NCBI GenBank assembly: GCA_963812885.1
Contig: CAWEWZ010000008.1
Location: 186,001-250,000 of the forward strand
DNA length: 64,000 bases
Origin: Bog-756 sp963812885
GTDB taxonomy: Bacteria > Actinomycetota > Acidimicrobiia > Acidimicrobiales > RAAP-2
Direction of reading: 5' to 3'
Below are positions 29,021-37,571 of this stretch, piece after piece (positions within the stretch are counted from its first letter, which is position 1; each line of letters starts with the position of its first letter). The notes under the pieces were generated by a model that had not been told where the DNA came from, searched no databases, and saw only the letters and a list, made by a program, of their open reading frames with translations. The position numbers were made by a program, and so were the translations under genes.

Positions 29021-30589
29021 ATGACATTGTTGCATCCGGGCGAGAAGTTCCCCAACCTCGCCGTCACCCCAACCGATGGGGCCGGCCCAGACGTCCCCCC
29101 TCTACACCCCCCCGCGAAGAACCTCGCCCTGCTCCTGCTCGCGATGACGCAGTTCGTGATCGTGATCGACGCCTCGATCGTGAACGTCGCGCTGCCGTCA
29201 ATCGGACGAGCGCTGAACGTCTCGCGCACCGACCTCTCGTGGGTCGTGAACGCCTACGCCCTGACCTTCGGCGGCTTCCTACTTCTGGGCGGCCGGATGG
29301 CCGACCTGCTCGGCCGCCGGCGCATGTTCATGGTCGGCCTCGTGCTGTTCACGCTCGCCTCGCTGGCCGGCGGACTGGCGCAATCTGAGGCATGGCTCAT
29401 CGCCGCCCGCGCCGCGCAGGGCCTCGGAGCCGCGATCGTCTCGCCCGCCGCGCTGTCGATCATCACGACCACTTTCTCCGAGGGTGCCGAGCGCAACCGC
29501 GCGCTCGGCATCTGGGGTGCCGTCGCCGGCGCTGGAGGCGCAGCCGGCGTCCTGCTCGGCGGCATCCTTACCAGCGGACTGAGCTGGCGATGGGTCCTGT
29601 TCGTCAACGTCCCGATCGGCCTCGCAGCGGCAGCGCTCGCGCCCCGCACGCTGGTCGAGAGCCGCGCCGACGATGGCACCAACACCTTTGACATACCGGG
29701 TGCAGTCACCGTCACAGCGGGCCTATCACTCCTCGTCTACGCGATCGTCAACGCCGTTAACGTGGGGTGGAGATCGTCGGAGACGCTGCTGCTGATCGCC
29801 AGTGCGATCGTCCTGCTGATCGCCTTCCTGCTGATCGAGTCCCGCCAGCGCGAGCCGCTCATGCCGTTCTCGATCTTCCGCCTGCGGACCCTACGGGGCG
29901 CAGACATCGTCGGCCTGCTGCTCGGCATGTCGCTGTTCTCGATGTTCTTCTTCATCTCCCTGTACCTCCAAGAAGTCCTGCACTACTCGCCGATCAAAAC
30001 AGGAATCGCGTACCTGCCTCTTGCGGTCGGAATCATCATCTCGGCCGGGCTCGCGTCACAGGTGGTCACGCGGATCGGGTTCAGGCCGACGCTGGTCGCC
30101 GGGCTGCTGCTCGTCGCCGGCGGCCTGGTCTGGTTCTCGCGAGTGCCCGCACCGGGAGGCTCATACGTCGCTGACGTCCTCGGCCCGTCGCTGCTGGCGG
30201 CCGCGGGGTTCGGGTTCGCCTTCGTTTCCGTGACGATCGCCGCGGTCACGGGGACCAGGCCGCATGAGGCGGGGCTGGCATCGGGTCTGATCAACACCGC
30301 GCAGCAAATCGGCGGCGCGCTCGGACTGGCGATCCTCGCGTCGATCGCCAACAGCCGCACCCAGAGCCTCTTCCACTCTGGAGTCCACAACGCCTCCGTT
30401 GCCCTGACCAAGGGGTTCGACCAGGCGTTCTTGGTGGGCGCCGGCTTCGCCGTCGCCGGTGCGATCCTGGCCTTCGTGCTGATCTCCTCACGGGACAGCC
30501 TCGGGCACTCGTTGGCCGACGGCAGCGACGACCCCACTCCTGCCGCTGCCGTCGGCGGCGACCCCATTCCTGCGGGTGCCGTCGGCTGA
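29021..30589 (+). CDS. DHA2-family MFS drug exporter (14 TM)
   Basis: 522 aa from ATG 29021 (AAGGAG 9 nt upstream). TM1 ends in FVIVIDASIVNVALPSIG, motif D1 of 14-TM exporters; motif A is GGRMADLLGRRRMFM; motif C lies in GAVAGAGGAAGVLLGGILT; WRWVLFVNVPIGL follows. All are in the usual places, with 14 hydrophobic segments and a short Pro/Ala tail. Proton-coupled efflux of cationic or amphipathic drugs is the family role (EmrB/QacA). It follows the hemerythrin gene by 136 bp. Substrate unknown. Confidence 0.9.
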   Translation: MTLLHPGEKFPNLAVTPTDGAGPDVPPLHPPAKNLALLLLAMTQFVIVIDASIVNVALPSIGRALNVSRTDLSWVVNAYALTFGGFLLLGGRMADLLGRRRMFMVGLVLFTLASLAGGLAQSEAWLIAARAAQGLGAAIVSPAALSIITTTFSEGAERNRALGIWGAVAGAGGAAGVLLGGILTSGLSWRWVLFVNVPIGLAAAALAPRTLVESRADDGTNTFDIPGAVTVTAGLSLLVYAIVNAVNVGWRSSETLLLIASAIVLLIAFLLIESRQREPLMPFSIFRLRTLRGADIVGLLLGMSLFSMFFFISLYLQEVLHYSPIKTGIAYLPLAVGIIISAGLASQVVTRIGFRPTLVAGLLLVAGGLVWFSRVPAPGGSYVADVLGPSLLAAAGFGFAFVSVTIAAVTGTRPHEAGLASGLINTAQQIGGALGLAILASIANSRTQSLFHSGVHNASVALTKGFDQAFLVGAGFAVAGAILAFVLISSRDSLGHSLADGSDDPTPAAAVGGDPIPAGAVG

Positions 30590-30740
30590 CTCACCGGCGC
30601 CTCATCCTCCGAGCGGGCTACCAGCGCCACAGCCACTCTCGCCGCGGCGGACCCGCACGCTGAGCGATCCCATGGCGTACCCGCCGCGGATCACCGACAA
30701 CCTTCACCCACACCGCATTGCCCTATCGAAAGGAAACCCC

Positions 30741-31682
30741 ATGTCCACTGTCATCACCGGCGCTTCAGGTCACCTTGGCAGGCTCGTCGTCGACCAACTC
30801 CTCGCTACCGGAACGCCGCCGGCGCAGATCGTGGCCACCGGCCGAGACATTGACAAACTCACCGACCTCGCACAGAACGGGGTCACGGTGCGGCGCGCGG
30901 ACTTCGCCGACCCGAGCACGCTCGAGGACGCCTTCGCGGGCGCCGACGTGATGCTGCTGGTCTCGACGACGACAGTCGGGGATCGATTCGACAACGCCCG
31001 CAAGGCCATCGACGCGGCGGCCAGAGCGGGTGTGCCCCAGATCGTATACACCAGTATCGTCAACGCCTCGACCGCACAAATGGCGCTCGCTCGCGAACAT
31101 CGCCGCACCGAGAACTACCTGCGCGACAGCGGATCGGCGTTCGTCATCCTGCGCAACGGATGGTACTTGGAAAACTACACCGACCAGCTCCCGATGATCA
31201 CCCAATACCACGCATTGTTGGGCAGCGCGCACGACGGTCTCGTCAGCGCGGCCAGCCGACGCGACTTTGCGGCCGCCGCCGCCGCGGTGCTGACGCACGA
31301 CGAGCACCTCGGAGCGACCTACGAGCTCGGCGGAACGCCGTTTACCCTGACCGAACTCGCCGCCACGATCAGCGACGTCCTCGGCACCCACATCGCCTAC
31401 CAGGACATGTCGGTCGCTGACTACACCAGCGCCCTGACCGCTGCGGGGCTGCCCTCAGAAATGGCCGCCGCCGTCGCCGACGCCGATGCCGGCCTGGCTC
31501 GCGGAGAGTTGTTTACCGCAAGCGAGGACCTGGTGAAGCTCATCGGTCGGCCGGCAACCACAGCGCACGAAGCCGTCCAGAACGCTGCCGCCACCATCGG
31601 TAGTTCGTGGCACCGCCACGCCACCGAGGCGCTACCACCGAGCCGACCAACGTTGGAAGGTGAGGACGCGCGGACGGTGTGA
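30741..31682 (+). CDS. NmrA-like NAD(P)-binding oxidoreductase (QOR2-like)
   Basis: 313 aa from ATG 30741 (GAAAGGAAA upstream). STVITGASGHLGRLVVDQLL is the glycine-rich NAD(P) loop; VVATGRDIDKL, DVMLLVSTTTVGDR and YELGGTPFTLTELAATISDVLG follow as in YtfG/QOR2-type quinone reductases and NmrA regulators. The Tyr-x-x-x-Lys pair of SDRs is absent, as expected. Likely a soluble NADPH:quinone reductase or redox sensor; fits the stress-response cargo of the island. About 30 nt of SD-bearing leader suggests independent translation after the MFS gene. Confidence 0.82.
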   Translation: MSTVITGASGHLGRLVVDQLLATGTPPAQIVATGRDIDKLTDLAQNGVTVRRADFADPSTLEDAFAGADVMLLVSTTTVGDRFDNARKAIDAAARAGVPQIVYTSIVNASTAQMALAREHRRTENYLRDSGSAFVILRNGWYLENYTDQLPMITQYHALLGSAHDGLVSAASRRDFAAAAAAVLTHDEHLGATYELGGTPFTLTELAATISDVLGTHIAYQDMSVADYTSALTAAGLPSEMAAAVADADAGLARGELFTASEDLVKLIGRPATTAHEAVQNAAATIGSSWHRHATEALPPSRPTLEGEDARTV

Positions 31683-31949
31683 CGTTCACTCGTTAACAGG
31701 TACCCAACGCAACAGGGTCCCGTGCCGACCGGGAACGCAATCCTCACCGGCATGGCCGTGCGTGGTCGGTCGGCGCCGTCGAACCGTCGTCATGAATCCG
31801 AAGTAGAGGGGTGCAGAGGATCTACGGGCGCCACCGCAAGGTGGAACGCCCTTTCGTGTCAGTTTGTGAAATCAAGGCCTCAGCCACGACCTTTACAAAT
31901 CCATCGTAGCGCTCCTCGTTAAAAAACCACCCCTGACTAGGACTTCCCG
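31683..31949. other. Right island margin, no recognised gene
   Basis: About 270 bp. A possible 32-codon frame starts at a GTG near 31813 but has no family. An A6 run at 31921-31926 reads as a T-run on the minus strand and may end tRNA transcription. No integrase remnant is identifiable. Confidence 0.35.
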
Positions 31950-31992
31950 GTGGAGGTGAACGGACTCGAACCGTCGGCCTCTACATTGCGAA
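31950..31992 (-). repeat. att-like site inside tRNA-Ala 3' half
   Basis: Right partner of 24671-24713: 35 identical bases plus a further 7 after one mismatch. Confidence 0.7.
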
Positions 31993-32023
31993 CGTAGCGC
32001 TCTACCAGCTGAGCTACACCCCC
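31951..32023 (-). tRNA. tRNA-Ala (anticodon CGC)
   Basis: 73 nt cloverleaf read on the minus strand: acceptor GGGGGTG with CACCTCC (one G-U) and discriminator A; D-arm GCTC/GAGC; anticodon stem CTACG/TGTAG with loop TTCGCAA, anticodon CGC (reads GCG, Ala); variable loop AGGCC; T-arm GACGG-TTCGAGT-CCGTT. CCA is not encoded. It sits about 105 bp downstream of the GH18 gene and its 3' end forms the right boundary of the island. Confidence 0.92.
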
Positions 32024-32127
32024 GAGTCGTGACGAGATTAGCCGCGGTGGGGGGAGCCGGATCCCGCTTTCTCCCTCGGGGTCGGGCCACCGACCGGCAG
32101 ACACCCGCGCCCCAGTGGGACGAGCCG

Positions 32128-34447
32128 TCACCCCCCGGCGATTGTCGTGGTCGTGGTGGGTGGTGCCGTGGTGGTGGTCGTGGTGGGCGCCACGGTCGTG
32201 GTCGTCGTCGTGGTGGTAGGTGCCACGGTGGTCGTCGTCGTGGTCGGAGGCGTCGGTCTGGTCGTCGTCGTCGTCGTGGTGGTCGTGGGCGGCGTCTTCT
32301 TCCCCCCCGAACCGCCCACCTTGCGTCTTCGTGGGCGAGAAGGTGAACAGCGCCGCCGCGCAGTCCTGCGGCTGGGCGGCCACGACGACGTCGAGACCGG
32401 GCAGGGCACTGAAGCTCCAGACGGCCACCGGTGGTCCGGTCTCGAGGCAGGCCAATGCCGGGTCGGTGGTGGTCAGGCGGCTCAGTGTGCCCAGATACTG
32501 TGCCGTGCCGTCCGCAGTCGGCGAAACGATCGGGGACAGCGGGACCGCACCGCCCTTCCAGACACCGATGGTGATGTAGTTGGTTCCGGGCGGCCCTGTC
32601 GACGGGGTCGTCGAACCGAGCGAGGCGGCCGCGTTGGTCGGCCCAGTCGTGTAGTCCTTGGCCGCGGGGGCGTTGCCCAACAGGGCGGCCATCATGGCCG
32701 GATTGTTCCCGTCCATCCCCAGCGCCCAGATGCCCACACCGGCGATGTGGAACGAATTGGCCAGGCGCGCCTTCAGGGCCAGGGACGTGGGGTTGTCGAA
32801 GAATGTTTCGTGCCACTGCGACCCGACTTGATACGACGTCCACGCCGTCCTCGCACTCGGATCCCAGTAGGTGGGATGGCCGGACGCCGCGATCACGCCA
32901 TCGCTCAGGGGAGTCTCACCACCGGTGGCTTGCGCGGTGAGCGTTCCGTTCGTCGTCGGCCAGTCGTACCCGTAGAAGGGCACGCCGAGGATCACCTTCT
33001 GGCGCGGCACCACGGCGGTGAACTGCTGGAGTGATTCGGTGTCGGTGTATCCGCCCCCGACCAGGGGTGCCGTCGGACTCGGGGTCTGCATGTTGTTCAT
33101 GTCGTAGGCCATCACGAAGAATCCGTCGACCGCAGGCGCCAGGGCCGCGATGTCGTAGAAGCCACCTGGGTCGGCCGCCGAGCTGGCGTAGACGGCCATG
33201 GTGACCTGCCAGTGCGGGTTGGCCGCGTGTAACGCCGCCGATACCTGGGTGATCAGCCTGGTGAGACCCTTCTGATCGCCGCTCCCCTCCCCTTCGAAGT
33301 CAAAATTCACGCCGTCGAGGTTCTTGGCCGATACAGCTGCGATCAACGCAGCCGAGAGGCGGGCGGGCGCATTGGGGTCCGAGGTGATGGCATCCAGCGA
33401 GCTCTGGCTGAAGTCGGTGACCGTCAGCACGACCCGGTCGCCCGCGGCATGGGACCGGTTGACCAGGTTGACGAGGTCCTGGCTCTCGTATCCGTTCCAT
33501 CCCGATCCGCTCTCGTCGAGTGTTCCGTCGGCGTTGGCGTCCACGCTGAAGTACGCCAGGGTGGTCAGATCCTTGACGTCGAAACCAGGTGATTGGGGCA
33601 GCGTCCAGTAGGGCGCGTAGCCGAAGACTTCGTGGGACTGCAGCGGGGGCGACCCGGCCAGGGACGGCGGTGCCGGTGCCGGCTTGCTGGTCGCCGCCGG
33701 GAGACGCAACGAGCGGCCCTGTCGCAAAGCCTGCAAGCTGTTCCCCGCACCATTCGATTGTGTCGCCGGCTGTCCTCGGGCCGCGCCACCGGCCGTCGAA
33801 CCGAACGTCGTACTGGTGCTGCCGGCCAGGAGGACAAGGGCCAGGGCGCCGACCGCGATCGGCCCGATCCGCCGGCGCCCGAGGCCGTGCTGGGGGCCAC
33901 CGCCGCCTTCGGACTGCTCGCCCGCCCACCATGCACCGAGGACGTGGAGACGCGCCCGTGCCGCGACCACCACGCCGGCCCAGCGCCCCGGTTGGGGTTC
34001 GGGCTCAGCCGAGTCGGCGTCGATCAATTGTCGATGAGCGGACGCTGCGAGCACCAACGGCTCGAGCGATGATGGCGGGGCAACAAATCTCTGCACACGA
34101 TCGCCAATGAACCAACCTCCGTCGGAGACTTCGATCTCGAGAACTTCACCGCATGACCCGTCCGCCAGCTCGGTCATACCCGTCACGCCGACACTACACA
34201 CATCAGACCAGGGCACCAACGCAGGCACCGGCACCCGGCCGCCGGTCTCAGGGGCGACGATCAGTCCGGCGCCAATGGCCTGCAACCCGTAGTGGGTCAG
34301 GGAGAAGGGAACGCCTCCCACCACCGAGCCGGTGCCGACCCCTCCGGCGCTGGTGCCAGGCATGGGAACGGCAGACACGACGGGGCTCTCCAGGGGGACT
34401 TCAACCCTGGCCTGACTTCGACGGGGCCGGTGGCGGAAGGAGCTCAT
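32128..34447 (-). CDS. GH18-family glycosidase-like membrane protein (frameshifted tail)
   Basis: About 770 aa from ATG 34447. Residues 1-200 are cytoplasmic, with a beta-rich region (VPFSLTHYGLQAIGAGLIVAP) that may be PH-like. One membrane helix (IGPIAVGALALVLLAG) is followed by an exported GH18 barrel starting EVFGYAPYWTLP. The DxxDxDxE motif is intact (DGVNFDFEGE), and GFFVMAYDMNN and GVPFYGYDW support spore-cortex/chitinase-like hydrolases. The frame breaks in a C7 run at 32301-32307; the alternative frame gives a Pro/Thr tail (long Thr runs with AP and RP breaks) ending at 32128. Likely a cell-wall glycan hydrolase with an O-glycosylatable or wall-spanning tail. Confidence 0.8.
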
Positions 34448-34690
34448 AGGATCTTCGTCAGGATTCCGGGTTCTGACGTGGGCTCTGCCCCCCACGCCCT
34501 GTGACGAGATTACCACTCTGCGCATTCCTTGGTCCAGGGACGAGGACATATTTGCGCCAGGAGTCCAGGCGGTCCCGCAACCGGTCGAGGACGGCCATCT
34601 CCCGAACCCCTGGGACTAAAGGTTTGGGCCGCGATTCCGACAATTACCTAGGCGGCCGCATATCCGAGGCGAAACCAGAGTGGTCACCAG
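34448..34690. promoter_or_regulatory. Divergent region between GH18 and PIN/TRAM genes
   Basis: 243 bp. It holds TAAA (34617-34620), a 15-nt gap and TCCGACAA (34636-34643), a weak sigma-28/WhiG-like promoter for the rightward gene, and a GGCCGC/GCGGCC inverted repeat (34627-34632 and 34652-34657) around it. A 61-codon minus-strand ORF (34458-34643) has no recognised family. Confidence 0.35.
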
Positions 34691-35809
34691 ATGAAGTCAC
34701 CCATCCACACCGTCAAGTCGTCCGGCACCGGCATGATCTTCGTGGAAGGGTTCCGTCTGCTCTTCGTCCTGGCCGGCTCAGTGGCCGGGTTCGAGATCGG
34801 TCGCTATGTCGATGCCAGTCCCCATGCCCCGGTGGTCGGCCTGCTGCTCGGCGCAGCGGTCAGCTACGTCCTCGGCGGTGTGGCCGGGCGGCTGGTCGAC
34901 AGGGGTCTCCAGCAAGCCGTCTTCCTGTTCCGCAACACCCCTCCCGGAGAGACGTTCGCCGCCTCCATCATCGCCACGACCGGGATGCTTCTCGGGCTGG
35001 TGATCGGGCTCCCGCTGCTCGTCCTGTTCCACTCCGGCTTCGCCCTTCTCATCACCGCCGTCGTCGCCTGGGTACTGGCTTCCCTGGGTTGGAGGCTCGG
35101 ATCGGTCAAGGGAAGACAGATCGTCGCCGCCGCGGGTCTGTCCCGGATTCTCGCCCCCCAGACGGCGCCCCCCGAGGGTCACGCTCTTCTGACCGACAGC
35201 TCCGCCCTCATGGACCGCTTCCTCCTGGTGCTGGGACGCGGCGGCCTGCTCCCGGGTGGCCTGGTGATCCCCCAATTCGTCATCGACCACATCCAATCGG
35301 TGGCCGTCAGTCCCGACCCGGTGACCTCCCGCCGGGCCCGACGGGGCCTCGAATCGGTCGAGGCCCTTCGGGAGATGGGCGTACCCGTGCACATCGCGCC
35401 CGACGAAGTGCCCGAGGTGGACGACCCGACCATCAGGCTGCTCACCGTGGCCCGGCGCCTCGGACTGCGGATCGGGACCTGTTCCACGCTCATCGTGGAC
35501 GAGGCGGCCAAGTGGAAGCTTCCCGTCGTCGACCTCCGCAACGTGGCCCACGAGCTCACGCCCGACCACCTCCCCGGTGAGCGGCTGGAGCTCGAGCTGG
35601 TCAAAGAAGGCCGACAGTCCCGACAGGCAGTCGGCTACCTCTCTGACGGCGACATGGTGGTGGTCAATGACGCCACCCATCTGGTCGGTCAGGGAGCAGT
35701 GGCCGTCACCGTCCTTTCCACCCGCCCGACGACCCAGGGCATGATGGTCTTCGCCAAGCTCGCCGTCGGCAGTGACGCCGGGATCGGAGAGCTCAGCAAC
35801 TCGGCCTGA
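34691..35809 (+). CDS. YacL-like membrane protein with PIN and TRAM domains
   Basis: 372 aa. Four N-terminal membrane helices, then a PIN domain from about residue 168 (LLTDSSALMDRFLLVL; D at the first catalytic position, later LGLRIGTCSTLIVDEAAK and VVDLRNVAHEL). A TRAM domain ends it (GERLELELVKEGRQSRQAVGYL, then DGDMVVVNDA). The order matches Bacillus YacL and actinobacterial homologues, membrane-tethered putative RNases. Single gene; ends 15 nt before the convergent pntB. Confidence 0.86.
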   Translation: MKSPIHTVKSSGTGMIFVEGFRLLFVLAGSVAGFEIGRYVDASPHAPVVGLLLGAAVSYVLGGVAGRLVDRGLQQAVFLFRNTPPGETFAASIIATTGMLLGLVIGLPLLVLFHSGFALLITAVVAWVLASLGWRLGSVKGRQIVAAAGLSRILAPQTAPPEGHALLTDSSALMDRFLLVLGRGGLLPGGLVIPQFVIDHIQSVAVSPDPVTSRRARRGLESVEALREMGVPVHIAPDEVPEVDDPTIRLLTVARRLGLRIGTCSTLIVDEAAKWKLPVVDLRNVAHELTPDHLPGERLELELVKEGRQSRQAVGYLSDGDMVVVNDATHLVGQGAVAVTVLSTRPTTQGMMVFAKLAVGSDAGIGELSNSA

Positions 35810-35823
35810 TCAGGTGCCCCGGT

Positions 35824-37224
35824 CTACGCCTCCTTGACCGCGGCCACCAGCTTGGTCAGTGTGTCCTTGGCGTCACCGAACAGCAACGTGGTCTTGGGGT
35901 CGAAGAGCAGTTCGTTGTCGATGCCGGCGAAACCCGGCCGCATGGAGCGCTTGAGGAACACGATGTTCTCGGCAGCATCAGCATTGATGATCGGCATCCC
36001 GAAGATCGGGCTCCCGGGTGTGTTCTTGGCGGCCGGGTTCACCGTGTCGTTGGCGCCGATCACCAGGGCCACGTCCGCCGTGGCCATCTCCGGGTTGGCC
36101 TCGTCCATCTCCTTCAGCTCGTCGTAGGGGACGTTCGCCTCGGCCAGGAGCACGTTCATATGACCGGGCATCCGGCCGGCCACGGGATGGATGGCGTAGA
36201 AGACCTCCACCCCCCGGGCCATCAGCAGATCGGCCAATTCCCTCGCCGTGTGTTGCGCCTGGGCCACGGCCAGGCCGTATCCCGGGATGATGACCACCTT
36301 GCGTGCGTAGGCCAACAGCACGCCGATGTCTTCGGGCGTCCCCGCCTTCACCGGTCGGGCCTCGCCCGAGCCGTCGGCACCGCCGGTGGCGGTGATCACC
36401 GAACCGAAGGCGCTGAACAACACGTTGGCCAGGGACCGGCCCATCGCCTTGCTCATCATCCGGGTCAGGAGAATGCCTGACGCTCCGACCAAGGTGCCGG
36501 CCACGATCAGGAGGTTGTTGTCGAGGGTGAAACCGGAGGCGGCCACGGCCAGACCGGTGAACGAGTTGAGGAGCGAGATGAGCACCGGCACGTCGGCGCC
36601 GCCGATGGGGAGGACGAAGATCACGCCCAGCACCAGCGACAGCACGGCGGTAGCCACCAGAAGGGGGACGCTCCCGGTCACCAGCGTCCCCACGGCCAGC
36701 CCGGCGATGGCCAGCCCGACCACCGCGTTGATGACCTGCTGGGCCGGATAGGTGATGGGCCGGCCGGTCATCAGCTCCTGCAGTTTGGCGAAGGCGATGG
36801 CGCTGCCGGAGAACGACACGCACCCCACGAGCACCCCGAACAACACCTCGGCGATCCGGTACACCGCCGGCTTGGCCGGTGCCTCGATGAGGAAGACCAC
36901 GATGGAGATCAGGGCGGCGGCCCCGCCGCCCACCCCGTTGAAGATGGCCACCATCTGTGGCATCGCCGTCATCTTCACCCGGCGGGCCGCGGGTACCGCC
37001 ACCGCGGCTCCGACGGCCATGGCCACCAGCGTCAGCACCAGATTGAGCGAGTGGGCCCGCACCGAGGGATAGGCGAACGTGAATCCCACGGCCAGGGTGG
37101 CCGCCGCCGCGCCCAGCAGGTTGCCGTTGCGAGCGTGCTTCGGGGAGCTCAGGCCCTTGAGGGCCAGGATGAACCCGATGATCGCCACCAGGTAGATCAG
37201 GTCGATCCAGGTGTTGAGGGTCAC
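35824..37224 (-). CDS. pntB: NAD(P) transhydrogenase subunit beta
   Basis: 466 aa. About nine N-terminal membrane helices form half of the proton channel, then a soluble NADP(H)-binding domain III: VVIIPGYGLAVAQAQHTARELAD, HPVAGRMPGHMNVLLAEANVPYD (quoted in part), VALVIGANDTVNPAA and the loop FLKRSMRPGFAGIDNELLF. These are near-invariant in PntB. It drives NADPH formation from NADH using the proton gradient. The ATG overlaps the stop of the preceding subunit (37221-37224), the last step in a three-gene coupled operon. NADPH supply fits the reductive steps of the surrounding catabolic genes. Confidence 0.95.
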   Translation of the reverse strand: MTLNTWIDLIYLVAIIGFILALKGLSSPKHARNGNLLGAAAATLAVGFTFAYPSVRAHSLNLVLTLVAMAVGAAVAVPAARRVKMTAMPQMVAIFNGVGGGAAALISIVVFLIEAPAKPAVYRIAEVLFGVLVGCVSFSGSAIAFAKLQELMTGRPITYPAQQVINAVVGLAIAGLAVGTLVTGSVPLLVATAVLSLVLGVIFVLPIGGADVPVLISLLNSFTGLAVAASGFTLDNNLLIVAGTLVGASGILLTRMMSKAMGRSLANVLFSAFGSVITATGGADGSGEARPVKAGTPEDIGVLLAYARKVVIIPGYGLAVAQAQHTARELADLLMARGVEVFYAIHPVAGRMPGHMNVLLAEANVPYDELKEMDEANPEMATADVALVIGANDTVNPAAKNTPGSPIFGMPIINADAAENIVFLKRSMRPGFAGIDNELLFDPKTTLLFGDAKDTLTKLVAAVKEA

Positions 37225-37571
37225 TGGGCACCATCTGACGACTCGGCTGCGGGGCCATCATCGGCTCCGGACTTCGTGGCCCGTTCGCCCGGCTTGGCCT
37301 TGAACATCTCCAGCATGCGGTCGGTGACCACGAAGCCACCGACGATGTTGAGGGTGGCCAGGATCACAGCCAGGAAGGCCAGGGTGATCTCAACCGCCCC
37401 GTGGGCACTCCCCATGATCAGGATGGCCCCGACCAGCACGATCCCGTGGATGGCATTGCTGCCCGACATGAGGGGCGTGTGGAGGATGCTCGGGACCCGG
37501 CCGATGACCTCGTTCCCGACGAATGCAGCCAGTACGAAAATGGTCAGGAATTCGACGATCCCTGTACTCAT
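37221..37571 (-). CDS. pntAB: NAD(P) transhydrogenase subunit alpha, membrane part
   Basis: 116 aa: three to four membrane helices (FLTIFVLAAFVGNEVIGRVP, LHTPLMSGSNAIHGIVLVGA, VEITLAFLAVILATLNIVGG), the small domain II subunit of the split alpha chain, with a charged C-terminal tail. It starts 4 nt inside the end of pntAA and ends inside the start of pntB. This separate-subunit form is typical of actinobacteria and alphaproteobacteria. Confidence 0.94.
   Translation of the reverse strand: MSTGIVEFLTIFVLAAFVGNEVIGRVPSILHTPLMSGSNAIHGIVLVGAILIMGSAHGAVEITLAFLAVILATLNIVGGFVVTDRMLEMFKAKPGERATKSGADDGPAAESSDGAQ

Larger units (their letters stand above)
24671..31949. mobile_element. Putative tRNA-Ala-associated genomic island (~7.3 kb)
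   Basis: The left end carries a 35-bp perfect copy of the 3' part of the tRNA-Ala(CGC) gene that lies intact at the right end (31951-32023), in the same orientation. This is the usual result of site-specific insertion at a tRNA 3' end. Between them are a LuxR/AAA regulator, hemerythrin, DHA2 exporter and NmrA oxidoreductase, each with a strong SD. No integrase or excisionase is visible, so the element is either a decayed island or a passively moved one. The cargo looks like a self-contained stress or drug-response unit. Confidence 0.55.

Noticed and set aside
31937..32300. C-terminal part of the long GH18 ORF reading through the tRNA
   Set aside because: His/Asp-rich sequence is the wrong frame of a Thr/Pro tail, and coding across a tRNA gene is implausible; a C7 indel explains it.
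32028..34512. GTGACGAGATTA repeated at 32029 and 34501
   Set aside because: A 12-13-bp match with no further similarity; likely chance.
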